Assembly: GCA_030737835.1 (NCBI GenBank)
Contig: JAUJYN010000039.1
Span: 1 to 64,000 of the forward strand
DNA from: Acorus gramineus
Lineage: Eukaryota > Streptophyta > Magnoliopsida > Acorales > Acoraceae
Reading direction: 5' to 3'
DNA length: 64,000 nt
Below, in pieces: positions 43,817 to 56,900 of this stretch. The notes under the pieces are model-generated. The model worked only from the letters and a program-made list of their open reading frames with translations, had not been told where the DNA came from and did not search any database. The position numbers and the translations under genes are program-made. Numbering within the stretch: the first letter of the stretch is position 1; every line of letters starts with the position of its first letter.

Positions 43817-46800
43817 ATGGAAACTGACAGAAAAGGAGGAGGAGGGTTTATAGAGATGGAGACAACTGATGGATTGGAAAACTCAGTGGTCTTCCATGTT
43901 GTCAAGGAGATAATCGGATTCATCCTTTACATGCATCATCAGATTCCTTCGTAAGATTTTGTTTTTCCTTTTTGAAGTTGGACAACATAATCAAATATAG
44001 CATATGATGAATACAAGTTTTTAAATTCATTACTTTTTCTTGGTGATGGACATGTTGAATTTATGTTTTGGCATGTTCCCCTTGCTTCTATCATTGTTAT
44101 AAAGGTAACATTAAAATTCTACGTGACTTCATTTGACTTTCTTCTTGCTTACACTCATGTTGGATTTTGTTGCTCATCTGACTAGTTATATGCAAGCTCT
44201 CTCCACGGGGGGGGGGGGGGGCATAGAGCCATCTTTGTTATACTTGAATGCATGATATTATGGGCTAGTTTGGCTAGGGGATAAGTGGTGGAATAAGAGG
44301 TAATTAGGGGGATAAGTGAATGGGAGGACAACTTATTCCTGTTTGGTATAAAAATAATCAGGATAAACTGTGAACAGTTATCCCAATTTTGAAATGAAAA
44401 TAAGGATATTTTATTTCACCTAAAGGTTGGGATGGCGTTTATCCCTATTTTGACAAATGTAAATGTGAGCAGATTTGATGGATTTTTTACCATTTAAAAT
44501 TATGATAACTTATCCCCAAAACCTTAACCCGTTACCAAACCAGCCCTATAGGTTTGGAGTTTGGACTATCGAGAATATGTGATAAGCAAAGTATTTTTTG
44601 TTAAACCATCTGAGAAGCTCCATTTGTGTTGTAACTTAGGGTTGGGTGGATTCTCCTTACCCAATTGGAAGATATCCATCGTAGATTTTTTTAAAATCCA
44701 AATTAAAACTCTTGGTACCTTTTTTCTTTGCTAAGTTATTTTATTCATACAATCCTGTAAGTTTTGGAAACTTTTAAGTCACTGAAAACAAATTATTCTA
44801 TGGCTCTGTACCTTTTCTTTTTTGAAAAGCTATGGCTCTGCACCTTGGTTCTGTGGGTTTACAAACCATGCAAGGTTTGTACCTGGATAAGGATTTTGGA
44901 TTTTTGATTAGTTTTAATATTAAGATTTGGACTCTGTATAAAACAAAGTGTAAGTCACTATGCTCGTGGTGAAATTTTACCTCTACCAGATCTGCCTGTA
45001 AATGCACTATTTAGAACTAAAATATATTAGCAATTGTTTTTTGGCTTCTGAGTTGAGACCCAAGCTTCATTCTTTGCCCTTGTACCGTATAATCCTCATC
45101 CATGATCAGTATTGCACCTTTGTTATGTTTATTTCAATACTGGATGTTTGGTAGGTTTTATGCTTGGAGTAACTGTTCAGTAGTGTGGCATATAGCATAT
45201 GCCAGTGACATGTCATGGTTCAATCATGAAAAATTTTGACTTTTACATCTCTATCCCTAAATGATTGAATAATTTTTTTTTTCAATTTTGAAATGCATCC
45301 TATCCTTCTACTTGTGCATGTTACAGTAAGATACTTCTCCCTGCTAATTTTAGTTGATGACCTTTGATTTATAAAGTACTCTCTCTCATGCACGCATCCA
45401 CAGTCTTTTGTTCATCAATTTGCTTTAATGATTTGCCTCTGTGATCAGAATTAAGTAAAGAAAATGTCATGAGAATCATCTGATATTAGATACTGACCTA
45501 ATCTCTGATATCTTTGCTTTCGAAAAATATTGTCTGCTACCCACCAAGTGTGCATTCTTTTCTCCCATATTTGATGAGGGAGAGGATGAGTGGGGAGGAG
45601 AGTGGATGACCCGGATTACCCATACTCGAACTCCCCTCATCAATTTTGCTGGTTTCATTTTATCCAGTTTTCTTTGTATCAGGCCTATTCACACGTATCC
45701 ATATTTTAAGGATCATCGCCATGGTACAATTTCGTGGAAAGCATGGGAAGCCAAACTAGTTTGACCTTTTTTTTATTGGAGAAAAATTGCAAAACCAACT
45801 GGAGGTGGAGGGCTATTGGAGGTGAGCAAAACACAAAATTATATCAATAAACATGCAAAATAATACATATACTGTTTTCCTATAGATCTTGAATATTCTC
45901 ACATGTTCCCAAATGAAAGAGGACACATTTCATCGTCATCTCAAGACTTCCTGAGAAATCTGTAACACACGGGAAGGGGTTTGATCCCCATTTTCCCCCT
46001 TCCTCCAATTCCAAAATCCCAATGTTATACTCATGGGTTTCTTAACTAAAAATGGAAAATAATGCCCTCTAGGGTGACGTCTAGGAGACCCATGCAGGCC
46101 TAGGGGACCAACCGGCTAAGTAGCTTGTTCAATAGGTGAGTGCCTAGGCCTATATACTGGCCTAGACGTCGCTCAACCCATTTATTATTAATGGTTGAAT
46201 TTGAAAGAAATGAATAGTTAGGATTTAAGAAGTATAAAACAATTAACTTTTCCATTACATCATTCATTCCCTCATGACAAGGAAAGTTAAAATGTCCTTT
46301 TAAAATACCTTGATCAAATAATTTTAATAATAATATATATAGGTCATGATCATCAAGGTATTGATTTTCACTTCTTTTTTTTTTGTGTTCAACAAGAATG
46401 ACAAATAGAGGAAGCAACATCATGTAGAAGTAGTAGCTCTCCATATAGGTTTAACCCCCTCATGAACCCTCTGAATTGTATTCCAACCTTAAGTTTTTCA
46501 TTTACAAATATGGTACTTTCATCTCATATTCTCTTGTAGAAAAAATAAAGCATGAATTATTATAAAATTAAAATAATAAAATCACTATCTTAGAAAACAT
46601 GTGTAATTAAGCATTGCCTAAGCACACTTAGGTGGCTAGGCACATAGCCACTGCTTAGGCTCGCGGCATCCTAGACAACTATATCCAAGATGAAAACGGG
46701 CATTTATGAGATTTTGTTGTGACTAGTGCTTGATTCTGTTGCTTGCTGGTTGTTTGTGTTCCTTTTTCAGCTCTGGGAATGTCTAGTGGCTTAGATAGGG

Positions 46801-49072
46801 TGGATAAATGAAATAATATCATCAGTAGCAACTTTGATGCTTCCCTGCAGGGTGTTGCAGCATTTGGAATGCGAATTTGATAATTTAAAGAATGAGCATA
46901 AAGAACTGGTATATCTTCAGAAGCCAATTAACTTTTACATCTTTAAGTTTTTCATCCATCTTTTGGATATTCGAAGAACTTCCATTTTCAGGAAAAAGTT
47001 GTTTTACCACCAGCAGAACAAAAGGCGTCTTTTCAGAGAAAGCACAATTTAAAGATAAGAGAGGTGAAACAGGGGATCAAGAAATTGGAAAAGTTGATGC
47101 ATGCCATCTCCACTTTCCTTTCAGCGTTTCAAGTGATTCTTGATCAGATCCCTGATGCCGACGGAGTTATTTTGGTCCTTGGGGGAAGCCTTATTCGGCC
47201 TCAGCATGTCTATGAGTTGACATTTTCACGTAGTGGAATTGCTTGTAGAAGTGAATATGGCCTCAATAGAGATAGGGTCGCAGAAATTCTTTCTAAAAAG
47301 GTTCGTATTATCTCATCGCTTTATTTTTGTACTTTTTTTTATTTGTACCAATTCATATAAGCACTTTCCTCTGCCCTAAACCAGATCTTTTCTTTCTCCA
47401 GGCTATTCGTGCACTGATATCAACTGGTGCTGGGGGTGCTACCTATGCAGGTCAATTGCAAGAAAATTCTAGCAAACGAAGGTCATTGTAAATCAATTAA
47501 TTTGTTCCATTTTATAGTTGTTTTTACTTTTTACTCTGTAGGTCCTATGAAGTTATTTCTTCTGGTCAAAGCTCCTGTTACTTTCAATCTGCCCATGCAT
47601 TTTCTTCCCAAACGTGACTTCACATACAGCAAAAAGGTGACGATTCTTCTTTGCTTCCAATATATAATTCACTATTTTTTTTTATTTTTTTGACAGCTAG
47701 ATTGTAGAGAAAGGAATGGTTGATTATGGTTTTTCCCGTTACATGTCAATCCAAATTATACAGGTCTGACTTCAACTTGAGTTTCTTTCAATAGATAACG
47801 CCTCTCAAATTACTCTTCAAATCTAGGGTCGGACAAGACATGGATGATGCAAAATGCAATCATCAAACTGGTAGCTCAACTGGAAGGTTGCATTCCATCT
47901 CTGATGATATGATCTGGTATGTGCAACAACTTTTTAGCATTGGCTATTTGGCTATGCCATCTGGAAGATGAATAAAAATTTTTAGAGTTAGTACCTGTTC
48001 TGTATCATAAAGCCTCAAAGAGCTCTGCAATGATTTACTCTCTTATGTAGAGCAATTCATTTTGATAGTTCAGCATTTTTGAGGGAGAATGTTCACCATA
48101 GTATGAGAGCTTTTCTTTCTTTTCAAGTCTAATTTGATGAGTTTTCACCAATGCCAATGCCAAGTAGTGCCAGAAAATTTATCCATTAGCCTGCCATTAG
48201 AGATGTTGATGGCTTTTCAAAGAACTTTCTCATCACTTATTGATTTCTTTCTATTAAACGAGGCTATGCTGATTGTAATTAAAAAAAAAAGAAAAAAGAA
48301 AAAAGAAAAAGAAAAAAGAAAAGAAAGAATAGGCTATGCTGTTGTTTCATATAATTTGTGGCAACATCCATATTAGGAATTTGACGAAATATGTGAATGG
48401 GTGAAATTTATATGCTTCCATGTATTGGAATTGTCGTGTTTGGTACATGCATATTCTTCTAGTCTATTAATAACAATCAATAATGAATACGAATTGGGCT
48501 ACAACTTATTCTGGCATATACATAACATAAATGTGAACACAAATAAAAAATAAAAATGGTGTAGGCATATTTCCATAGTTCCATTCAGTGGGTTTTTGTT
48601 TTGATTGTAATGCTTCAATTGTGATTTTTTTTTTGTCTATGATGGATAAAACATGCTTTTCTTCTCATTGATTTGTCTTGCATGCCAGAAATCTGAAATT
48701 GATACTCTCTTGTAATCCTAACAATTTCTTATTAAAATCTGGTACTTTTTCCCATCATCGTGGGCTTGTGCAAGATTTCCTTATCTGCAGTTCTGTCCAG
48801 CAACTGATTTAATCTTATGCAGCAGTTGCACTTAACTGAGTGCAGTTCAATTTTCACTAGGCTGGTGCTGAGTGCCTATTTATCACAAAAGTCCCACAAT
48901 GTAGTATGCTAATGTGCACAGAGATAAACCTTTGTTTCTATACTAAAATAGTCCAGATTTTTAACTATATAGACAATCTGTAATAGCTTAACTGATTTAT
49001 TCGTGGTACAGGTTCCAATGCAGACATACAATTAAGGGACTGCCTTCTAAGACACCAGTGGAAGAATGTTGA
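43817..49072 (+). CDS. MAD2L1BP-like: p31comet / MAD2L1BP homologue (COMET), seven coding exons
   Basis: HORMA-fold adaptor that binds closed MAD2 and hands it to the AAA+ remodeller TRIP13/PCH2. Plant COMET proteins also serve PCH2-dependent handling of the meiotic axis protein ASY1/PAIR2. Exons are 43817-43950, 46851-46908, 46992-47300, 47402-47450, 47542-47636, 47795-47916 and 49012-49072. All introns are GT-AG and the phases close, giving 275 residues. Visible family signatures are VVKEIIGFILYMHHQIP (residues about 28-44), ILVLGGSLIRPQHVYELTF in the middle, KLFLLVKAPVTFNLP, and a C-terminal DDMIWFQCRHTIKGLPSK. The human protein has IMYQRQQLPLPYEQL, VLILLGGNALSPKEFYELDL and DYIWFQAPVTFKGF at the equivalent places. 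The start is METDRKGG, nine bases after an acceptor. An in-frame ATG at 43769 would add 16 residues if that acceptor is not used. It looks intact. Confidence 0.88.
44262..44546. mobile_element. MITE, Harbinger/PIF-like (285 bp), in intron of the p31comet gene
   Basis: It has inverted ends gggctagtttggctagggg and the complement of gttaccaaaccagccc. A 3-bp TAT lies on both sides (44259-44261 and 44547-44549). Size, GGGCTGGTTTGG-type ends and a 3-bp duplication fit Harbinger-type MITEs, although TAT is not the usual TTA/TAA. The run of 17 G at 44205-44221 lies just outside. Confidence 0.6.
46070..46682. mobile_element. probable nonautonomous DNA transposon in intron of the p31comet gene
   Basis: A block rich in cctaggc / gcctagg motifs at both edges is bounded by tctagggtgacg and the complement of cgcggcatcctaga. 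These match at about 10 of 12 positions as inverted ends. It contains a minus-strand open frame of 114 codons (46100-46444) with no recognised family. The target duplication was not established. It lies about 170 bp upstream of the second coding exon. Confidence 0.5.
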
Positions 49073-49420
49073 TGGATGCCTGAGGCTGCAATGGTATCCG
49101 GGTTGCTGCATGTTCGGGCACTAGAAACTGACACATTGTTTTGGAGGTTTAGAATTACATTAATCTCACAGTATGAATTTGAGCGATCTCAGTTCCATCA
49201 CCGAATATATAGAATGTGTGGCATTGAGTAATAGAGAGGATTTAGTTTTCTGGGAGTAGTCAATGTGTACTTTTGCACATTGTTCTTGATATACTTCTAT
49301 GAAAACTTGGTGGCTTGTATCAATGTAACACAGCAGCCTAGAATTCTAACCATGGGGAGTACCATATGTACAATATATAATCTGAATTTCTCATTCCATG
49401 TAAGAGAAGGATTATTAAGA
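49073..49420 (+). other. 3' untranslated region of the p31comet gene
   Basis: Sequence after the TGA at 49070-49072 is T-rich with far-upstream-type ttgta motifs (49270-49330). A plausible 3' end lies within about 350 bp. No canonical AATAAA stands out. Confidence 0.4.
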
Positions 49421-51751
49421 AGATAAAGGAAATGTGTGAATCGCCTTCAAACCCACACATAAAGTCCAGGTTAGTAAGAAGAGAAAGGAATCCATCAAGC
49501 TCAGGTTTCTGTCTGTATTTTCTATCTGTATATCTGAAAGCTGAACCTTGTCCTCTTCTCGATCAAATTTTGACATTCTTCTCCATCAACATTGAAGCAT
49601 AAACAGATCAGGTGGTGTCCACTGGTAGGATAGTCCAAGCTTAACCCTGAAGGTCTTATGAGAACATACCATCTATCAACCTTATGGAGCTTAAGCCCCC
49701 ACCTCGGGTGTGATATAGATTTATTTGCCTTGATAGCTATACCGGATGGATAACAAGTCAGAGAATAAATAAATTTTTGTTTGGTTGACTGTTCTGTTAT
49801 TTTCGTTAAGAAATGTAAAAATGGTTTTTTTGTTGTTTGATTTATCTGGATAAAGTGATAACAAATAATGGATAAGAGATAGATACGTGATCTTTTTATT
49901 GTTTAGTTAACCTTCTAATGTTTGAGAGTCGAGTTACTTCAAGTTTGTTTTGATATATGATGAGAATGTTTGAATGTGTAGTTCATTCGCTAGATTTTAA
50001 AAATCTTGTCAGTTTAAAATTTTTGTGAAAAACATTGTTTTAAGAGTTTTTGAATATGTAAGGAGAATTAACAAAGCAAACATACAGAAGATGATGTTTG
50101 CAGCATTTGCCAAAAAAAAAAAAAAAAAGTGGATGCGTGCGTGTTTGGTCTTAAAGCCTACAAAATCCGTTCAAACACGGGCCCAAACAGTGGGTCCTAA
50201 TTTTTACTCTTATAGTGACAATTTTTATTTTGATTGTGCTTTTGTTTTAGAAAAATGTTAGACTCAATCACATTCACAAATCAAAACTCAAACTTCAACT
50301 ATTTTTATTTTTTTTAAAATAGTAAACATCATCTAATGAGGTATATGCTTTGATAAAAAATGTATATGACTCCATTTCGAGTTGAATGAATCCATTTTTA
50401 GTAAATGTAAAAAAATATTTAATATGATATATGCAAAATCTAACGAGGTATATACTTTATTGAATTTCTAAGGTGGTATATAGGATTCTGTTTTGAACTG
50501 AGAAAAAAACTAAGAGTAACAACACTCTTTGTTTCATCGTGGGATCGCCACGTATCATGCAATACAGTAAACGAATGAAAACTATTTTTACTTGTGCGGT
50601 GGATCCCACGTTTTGTTTTTTCTTTAATGCACACAAGTACAATAGAATGAAGAGCGTTGATACACGCAGTCTTTTTTGTAGCTCGTTTTGCAGTCTTATA
50701 TGTTATGATAACGTAGTATATACTGCGTTATCATAGTGTATGGGTCCTATCATAGTATATGACTCAATTTTTTTTTTTTATTATGAAAAAAATACATTAA
50801 TGTATTTCAATATATACTTCATTTTATATAATATCATACACTTCAAAAGATGAATGTATGATTTAAAAAAATAAAATATGATAGACGGTAATTGGGGCTA
50901 GTTGTGTGTATCTTTTTCCTAGAATAAAGCCCATACAAACCTTTTATTTATCTGCTTTTTGTTTGTACTTGAATCCAAGCCGTGGGCCCCACAATTTTAT
51001 TTTCTTTTATTTCACCCGTGACTTATTTTGTTTACGCGACCCTTCATTTTGTAGTGTTTATGGTTTCTCGCACAAGGTTATTGCAGGGTTATTTGTTTGT
51101 TTTTTGTACCAAATTTTTTGTTAAAGAAACCATTCCGAACTCCAGCTTTAAATCTCAGAATGATCCATTTCATTTTGTAACAAAAAATTGAGTTATGTTA
51201 CACTCAACTTATAACACGAACATTTCTCAGACTCTACGTCAGACTGTTCACGTGGATTTTTTTTAAATGCAGCGTTAGCTCTCAAAAAAGGCACTAAAAA
51301 TTTTTTCCCTAAAAATTCTCGCCCATTTTTTGGATCCATTATTTTGATCCGGTCATCCCTCCTTTTTGAGCCATTAAAAGCTTTTCATTTACTGTTTTTT
51401 TCTGTCTCTCAAACTCTGCGTCAACCACCATAGCCTAGTAGCAGCAGCTCCATGAAAATGTACTAAATATTCCTCATTTGCAGTTTAGAGAAAAAAGGTA
51501 TACGCATTGTTTGTAGAAGATTCCAACATTTATTCATCTCTTGTGTCGTATGTTTTATCGTCGTTCGTGACAGCCTTTTCGTCGAAGGTTGTTTTGTTGT
51601 AAAGTTTTAGAAGATGACAAATTTAACTATGTTCACCATTGTTCATCCATGGACAACCTACGTTTTTACTTTCTTTCTTTAATACATATATACAGATGTT
51701 TATAACATGTATAACTACTTAAATATCGCATGTAAATCACAGGTGGTTGTC
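49421..51751. other. intergenic DNA between the p31comet gene and the second FAR1-like locus
   Basis: AT-rich with no supported frame apart from the dispersed repeat at 50255-50407. A poly(A) run of 16 lies near 50112-50127. Small imperfect inverted repeats around 50700-50745 (tatgataacgtagtatatac and its near-complement) suggest a short foldback. Confidence 0.45.
50255..50407 (+). repeat. dispersed AT-rich repeat (copy 3)
   Basis: Best-matching partner of 13977-14127, with the same block order from atgttagac to catttttagtaa. A second partial gaggtatatact motif follows at about 50441-50455. Noncoding. Confidence 0.7.
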
Positions 51752-53583
51752 ATGGACCAAATTAAGATGAATGATTTGGATCAAATTGGAGAGAGCATTG
51801 AAGCTGAACACCGAGCTGAAGGAAACCGCGATGAAGAAGCTGAAGACATTAGACATCATGAAGAATAAGAGTTGATGACTGGGATGGAGTTTAATATTAT
51901 CGAGGAAACATTTTCTTGGTACAAGGCTTGCTTTTCGTTGTCGTTTTGGTGTCATGAGGAGTGGAAGAAGATTCATTCCCGATAGTGACTTGAAGGTAAT
52001 TATTTTTGCATGTTCAAATGAGGGAAAACTGAGAAAGAAAAATGACAAAATTAGCCCAATCACGAGCATGTCTCAAGCCCGGTACAAACTCACTTGCAAA
52101 ACCAATTGCAAAGCTATGATGCAAATCAGAACATTCGACGAGGGAAAATGGGTATTAGATCTTATTCTTAAACACAATCATGAGGTGGACCTAAAACTTT
52201 CACAATTTCACTGATGTCATCACACTCTGACCGCACACGCCATGAAACAATTGGCTATTAATGATGCTACCAGACTTCCTCTGTGGAAGACATTTGATGC
52301 ATGGGGGAGGTTACAACAATCTTCCATACACTGAACAAGACCATCAGAATTATCCTTAAAAAGTGAGACGCCTACAACTGCTCGGGGAGAGAGACATTGA
52401 AGCTCTACTGCATTATTTCAGCAAGCAGCAAGAGTTGAATACCTGTTTCTTTCATAAGAATGATTTGGACGAAGAGGGTAAGCTGAAAAATGTATCTTGG
52501 GTAGATGCACGTTATCAAGCTGTGTATCAGTATTTCGGAGATGTGACATTTGACACAACATATCCGACTAACAGGTACATAATGCCATTTGCACCCTTCG
52601 TAGGAGTGAACCATCATGGGAAGTCAATTTTATTAGGTTGTGGATTGCTTACTAATGAAATGATAGAAACATATGTATGATTATTCAAGTCTTGGTGAGC
52701 TTGTATGGGTAACCTTCCGCCTACTGCAATAATAACAGACCAATGCAAGTCGATTGGATGTGCCATCAAAGAAGTGTTTCCCATGTCTAAGTCTCTAGCA
52801 CATCTTTAAAAAAGTTTTAGAAAAGCTCTATAATGTGATTTATATTTTACTTTACGTAATTGGCTACTTGTTTTAATCATGTAAAAGTATTTAATATGTT
52901 TTCACTAGTACATGCATCTTTTGATCGAGTATAAACATGATAGGTTCCTGTTTGCATGTAGATCAAATGTTGAACTTACGAAGGCACATGACCTATTAAT
53001 ATTGTACACGCATTTTTATAATTGTACATACCATGCAGGTTGAACGACAAAAAAAATTGAAAGACAACCTTGGCACCTCGTCTACGATTGTTTGACCAAT
53101 GATGAATTTGAAGTTGGGTGGCAGAATATGATTGAGGATCATCACATGGAGGACAATGCATGATTGAACTTCTTGTATGAGGATCGTCATTGGTGGGTGT
53201 CGGTTTTGTGAAGGACATGTTTTGGGCTGGCATGTCCACTATCCAGCGTAGTGAAAGCATGAATGCTTACTTTGATGATTATTTAACATCGAAGACAACG
53301 CTGAAATAGTTTGTCCAATAATACGAGAATGCGCTTAGGAATAAACACGAGAAAGAGACCCTTGAGGACTTCCATTCCTTTCATTCTACCGTGCAACTTA
53401 TTTCTCCATTGAAGATGGAAGAACAGTTAGCCGATGCATATACTATTAACATGTTTAGAAAATTTCAGGATGAGTTGAGGCAACTAATCCAGCTCAATCA
53501 CATATGCATTGGAGATGAAGACGGTTGCAAAATATTTCAAGTGATTGAGATAGTGAAAACAAATGGTGGAGAGAATAAGTAGT
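51752..53583 (+). pseudogene. second FAR1-related transposase-like locus, broken
   Basis: Pieces in order on the plus strand are an acidic leader from ATG 51752 and the start of a FAR1 domain (LMTGMEFNIIEETFSWYK). A FAR1 DNA-binding part follows at 51954-52214 (CKTNCKAMMQIRTFDEGKWV, LILKHNHEV). The MULE-domain start is at 52363-52680 (FFHKNDLDEEGKLKNVSW, FDTTYPTNRYIMPFAPFVGV, LLGCGLL). PTAIITDQCKSIGCAI lies near 52715-52760, and later STIQRSESMNAYFDDY and a final KMEEQLADAYTINMFRKFQ..CKIFQV segment (53391-53582). Several stops and frame changes separate these and the central HLxxWH part is poorly preserved, so it is a pseudogene. It may be a MULE remnant or a dead FRS gene. No terminal inverted repeats were found. 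Confidence 0.8.
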
Positions 53584-53639
53584 TGAGATTTGATGTTTTG
53601 TATAAAGAAGCAACCAAAGAGGTGTGACACATAGCCTAG

Positions 53640-53753
53640 GCCCATGCCCCAGAGTCCCAAGAGGCCCATGGATTGGGTGAGGGTGTTTAGTCCCACATCG
53701 CCTAATGGGAGGAGATAGTCTGTGCTTATATGTGAGCACAACTCTTACACACC
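53640..53753. mobile_element. LTR-like fragment truncated by the gypsy insertion
   Basis: It contains tgggtgagggtgtttagtcc and cacatcgcctaatggga followed by a cttatatgtgagcacaact block. This arrangement is common at the ends of plant LTR/TRIM-type elements and adjacent fusions. It ends exactly where the gypsy LTR starts. Identity is uncertain. Confidence 0.3.
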
Positions 53754-53904
53754 TGTAGATACCCTAATTTTGACCGTCTAAAGAAGAGAAATCTACTTCA
53801 AGAAATATTAGAAAATGAACAGAAGGAGAAACCCTAGCCCCAAACACTTAGAAAATTTAATGGCCAGAAATAGGTCGGCTATTCCAAAGTAGCCGCCCCT
53901 CCTC

Positions 53905-56900
53905 TGTCACGCCCCAGGGCGGCCGTCCCCGAGACGTGGCAATAATAAATATCAGCTATCAATACCTGAGGTCAATAAAGACTCCAACAATAGCACACAA
54001 GGTGGCAAAATAAGGATAATGATAACTGACTGAAAAGCGGAAGCATAATATATAAACAATGTCTGTAAACCAAAAACATTATTACAGACTCGAATACACA
54101 ATCACTGTCCTGTGAGAGCCAAGTCTAAACCAAAGAAAATACAACTTGTGCCACATGCACGATTTACGATACATACAATGACTCTAGGACTGCTGACAGC
54201 CTCGCACTCGTCACCCGCCGGAAGAACTCTCCACACCCATAAGACCACGCCACAGGAAAGCTCCAGCTCCATGCCTAACACTGCCCTTGAAAAGAAACAG
54301 TATGCGAGGGGTGAGCTACAAGCTCAGTGAGTGGCTGGAAACCAATCACCATACAACAGTTCAATACATAAGCACTTTCCTTTCAAGGAAAACATGGGTG
54401 AAAACCCATGGATAACAGGGTCACGCGGCAGCGCGACCAACCTCACCCTCACCCTCACTCCCGGAGGGAGACTCTTGGAACTTTTGGGGAGAGACCATAC
54501 CGTTGGTCGAGGAGACCCGGGATTACTGGTCTACACAACACTACTGGATCATCTACATCGGGATAACTGACCCACGATGTCTTTGAACATCGATACGAGA
54601 CCAGACCCAACAACTATGGGAATGGACGAACAACGAATGGGTCACGAGGCGACGTGTCTTCACCTCATCCTCACCCTCACTCCCGGAGGGAGACTCTTGG
54701 GACTTTTGGAAGAGACTTAGACTGCTCTACACCCTTGGTCCACCGGTAGCCCTTTCCCCCGCGTAGCCTCTACCTGGTATACTCCCACGATCAGTACCTT
54801 CCGAACGCATCGGTGGTACCTACGGATGGGAGCCCTCTGTCAGGACAGCTTTTCCAATGCCGGGGAGTTCCTACATCGGATCCAACGAAGGGGAGAACGA
54901 TTCCACGCTCGCAATATCATTCGTTAGCCCTCTCCCGGGTAGCCTCTACCTGGTACACTCCCATGATCAGTACGCTCCTGAACGCATCGGTGGTACCTAC
55001 GGATGGGAGCCCTCTGTCAGGACAGCTACAACCCGGGCCTCTTCATCACGGACGACATTGGGAGTAAACATTCCATGTTCGCAAAGTGAACCCAATGGAA
55101 AAACAACTGCTCTCGATAATCACTTATCGATATATCGAATACTACTGTACTCCCACACCGTTGCGTCGCTCAGACACAAAGGGGGTTGCCTCTGCTCTCA
55201 CATAGAAATAATCCCATAAGCTAATGAATTCTCCTGAATTCCAAATGAGTGCATCGCTCGGATGCACGGGGCGATTACATCGCTAGCGCTCTAACTAATA
55301 AGGTACAACCCGACAGCGGGTCATACCCACGCCTATTTCAGATAGGCCTATCAGTTTTTAACATGCGCATATAAATATATCCAGCTATGTGCATGAACCA
55401 TATGCACAATCATCTAATAATTATAGGGACACTCCCTAACATGGATTTACATCATAATAAATCTTACAACATGCATACATGGTCATTAATCACATAAAGA
55501 TACACAATATACTCTAACATCCGTTGGATATCGCCAACTTAAAAGAAAGGGGCAAGCGCGATCTCGCGCACTAACAGGTGCATGCCAATATTTCAAACGA
55601 ACCTGAGTCGAGTAGGAAATCGTATCTACTTACTCAGTTCGTTCAGAGGGAGAGGGCGGGGGAGATCATCATCTCATGAAGCTGGTCATAGCTTTGCCCC
55701 ATTAGCATGGGTGCAAACAACTACACCACGCCCTCGAGTCTTATCGCAAGGGAATATTAGGCAGGTGCCCGTTATTAACCCAGGCTTAATCATATTCGAT
55801 ATTCCAATTAATATGGTGGGAGTAGTATTGTCACGCCCCAGGGCGGCTGTCCCCGAGACGTGGCAATAATAAAATATCAGCTATCAATACCTGAGGTCAA
55901 TAAAGACTCCAACAACAACACACAAGGTGGCAAAGCAAGGATAATGATAACTGACTGAAAAGCGGAAGCATAATATATAAACAATGTATGTAAACCAAAA
56001 ACATTATTACAGACTCGAATACACAATCACTGTCCTGTGAGAGCCAAGCCTAGACCAAAGAAAATACAACCTGTGCCACATGCACGATTTACAATACATA
56101 CAATGACTCTAGGACTGCTGACAGCCTCGCACTCGCCACCCGCCGGAAGAACGCTCCACGCCCATAAGACCACGCCACGGGAAAGCTCCAGCTCCACGCC
56201 CAACACTGCCCTTGAAAAGAAACAGTATGCGAGGGGTGAGCTACAAGCTTAGTGAGTGGCTGAAAACCAATCACCATACAACAGTTCAATACATAAGCAC
56301 TTTCCTTTCAAGGAAAACATGGGTGGAAACCCATGGTTAACAGGGTCACGCGGCAGCGCGACCAACCTCACCCTCACCCTCACTCCTGGAGGGAGACTCT
56401 TGGGACTTTTGGGGAGAGACCATACCGTTGGTCGAGGAGACCCGGGATTACTGGTCCACACAACACTACTGGATCATCTCCATCGAGGTAACTACCCAAC
56501 GATGTCTTTGAACATCGACACGAGACCGGACCCAACAACTATGGGAACGGACGAACAACGAATGGGTCACGCAGCGATGTGTCTTCACCTCATCCTCACC
56601 CTCACCCCTTAGAGGTGACATAGGACTTTTGGAAGAGACTTAGACTGCTCTACACCCTTGGTCCACCGGTAGCCCTTCCCCACGTAGCCTCTGCCTGGTA
56701 TACTCCCACAATCAGTATGCTTCCGAACGCATCGGTGGTACCTACGGATGGGAGCCCTCTGTCAGGACAACTTTAACGCCGGGCAGTTCCTACATCGGAT
56801 CCAACGAAGGGGAGAACGATTCCACGCTCGCAATATCATTCGTTAACCCTCTCCCGGGTAGCCTCTACCTGGTATACTCCCACGATCAGTACGCTCTCGA

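Noticed and set aside
46100-46444. 114-codon minus-strand frame in a p31comet intron
   Set aside because: No recognisable family. It lies within a probable nonautonomous transposon and shows no splice or start context.
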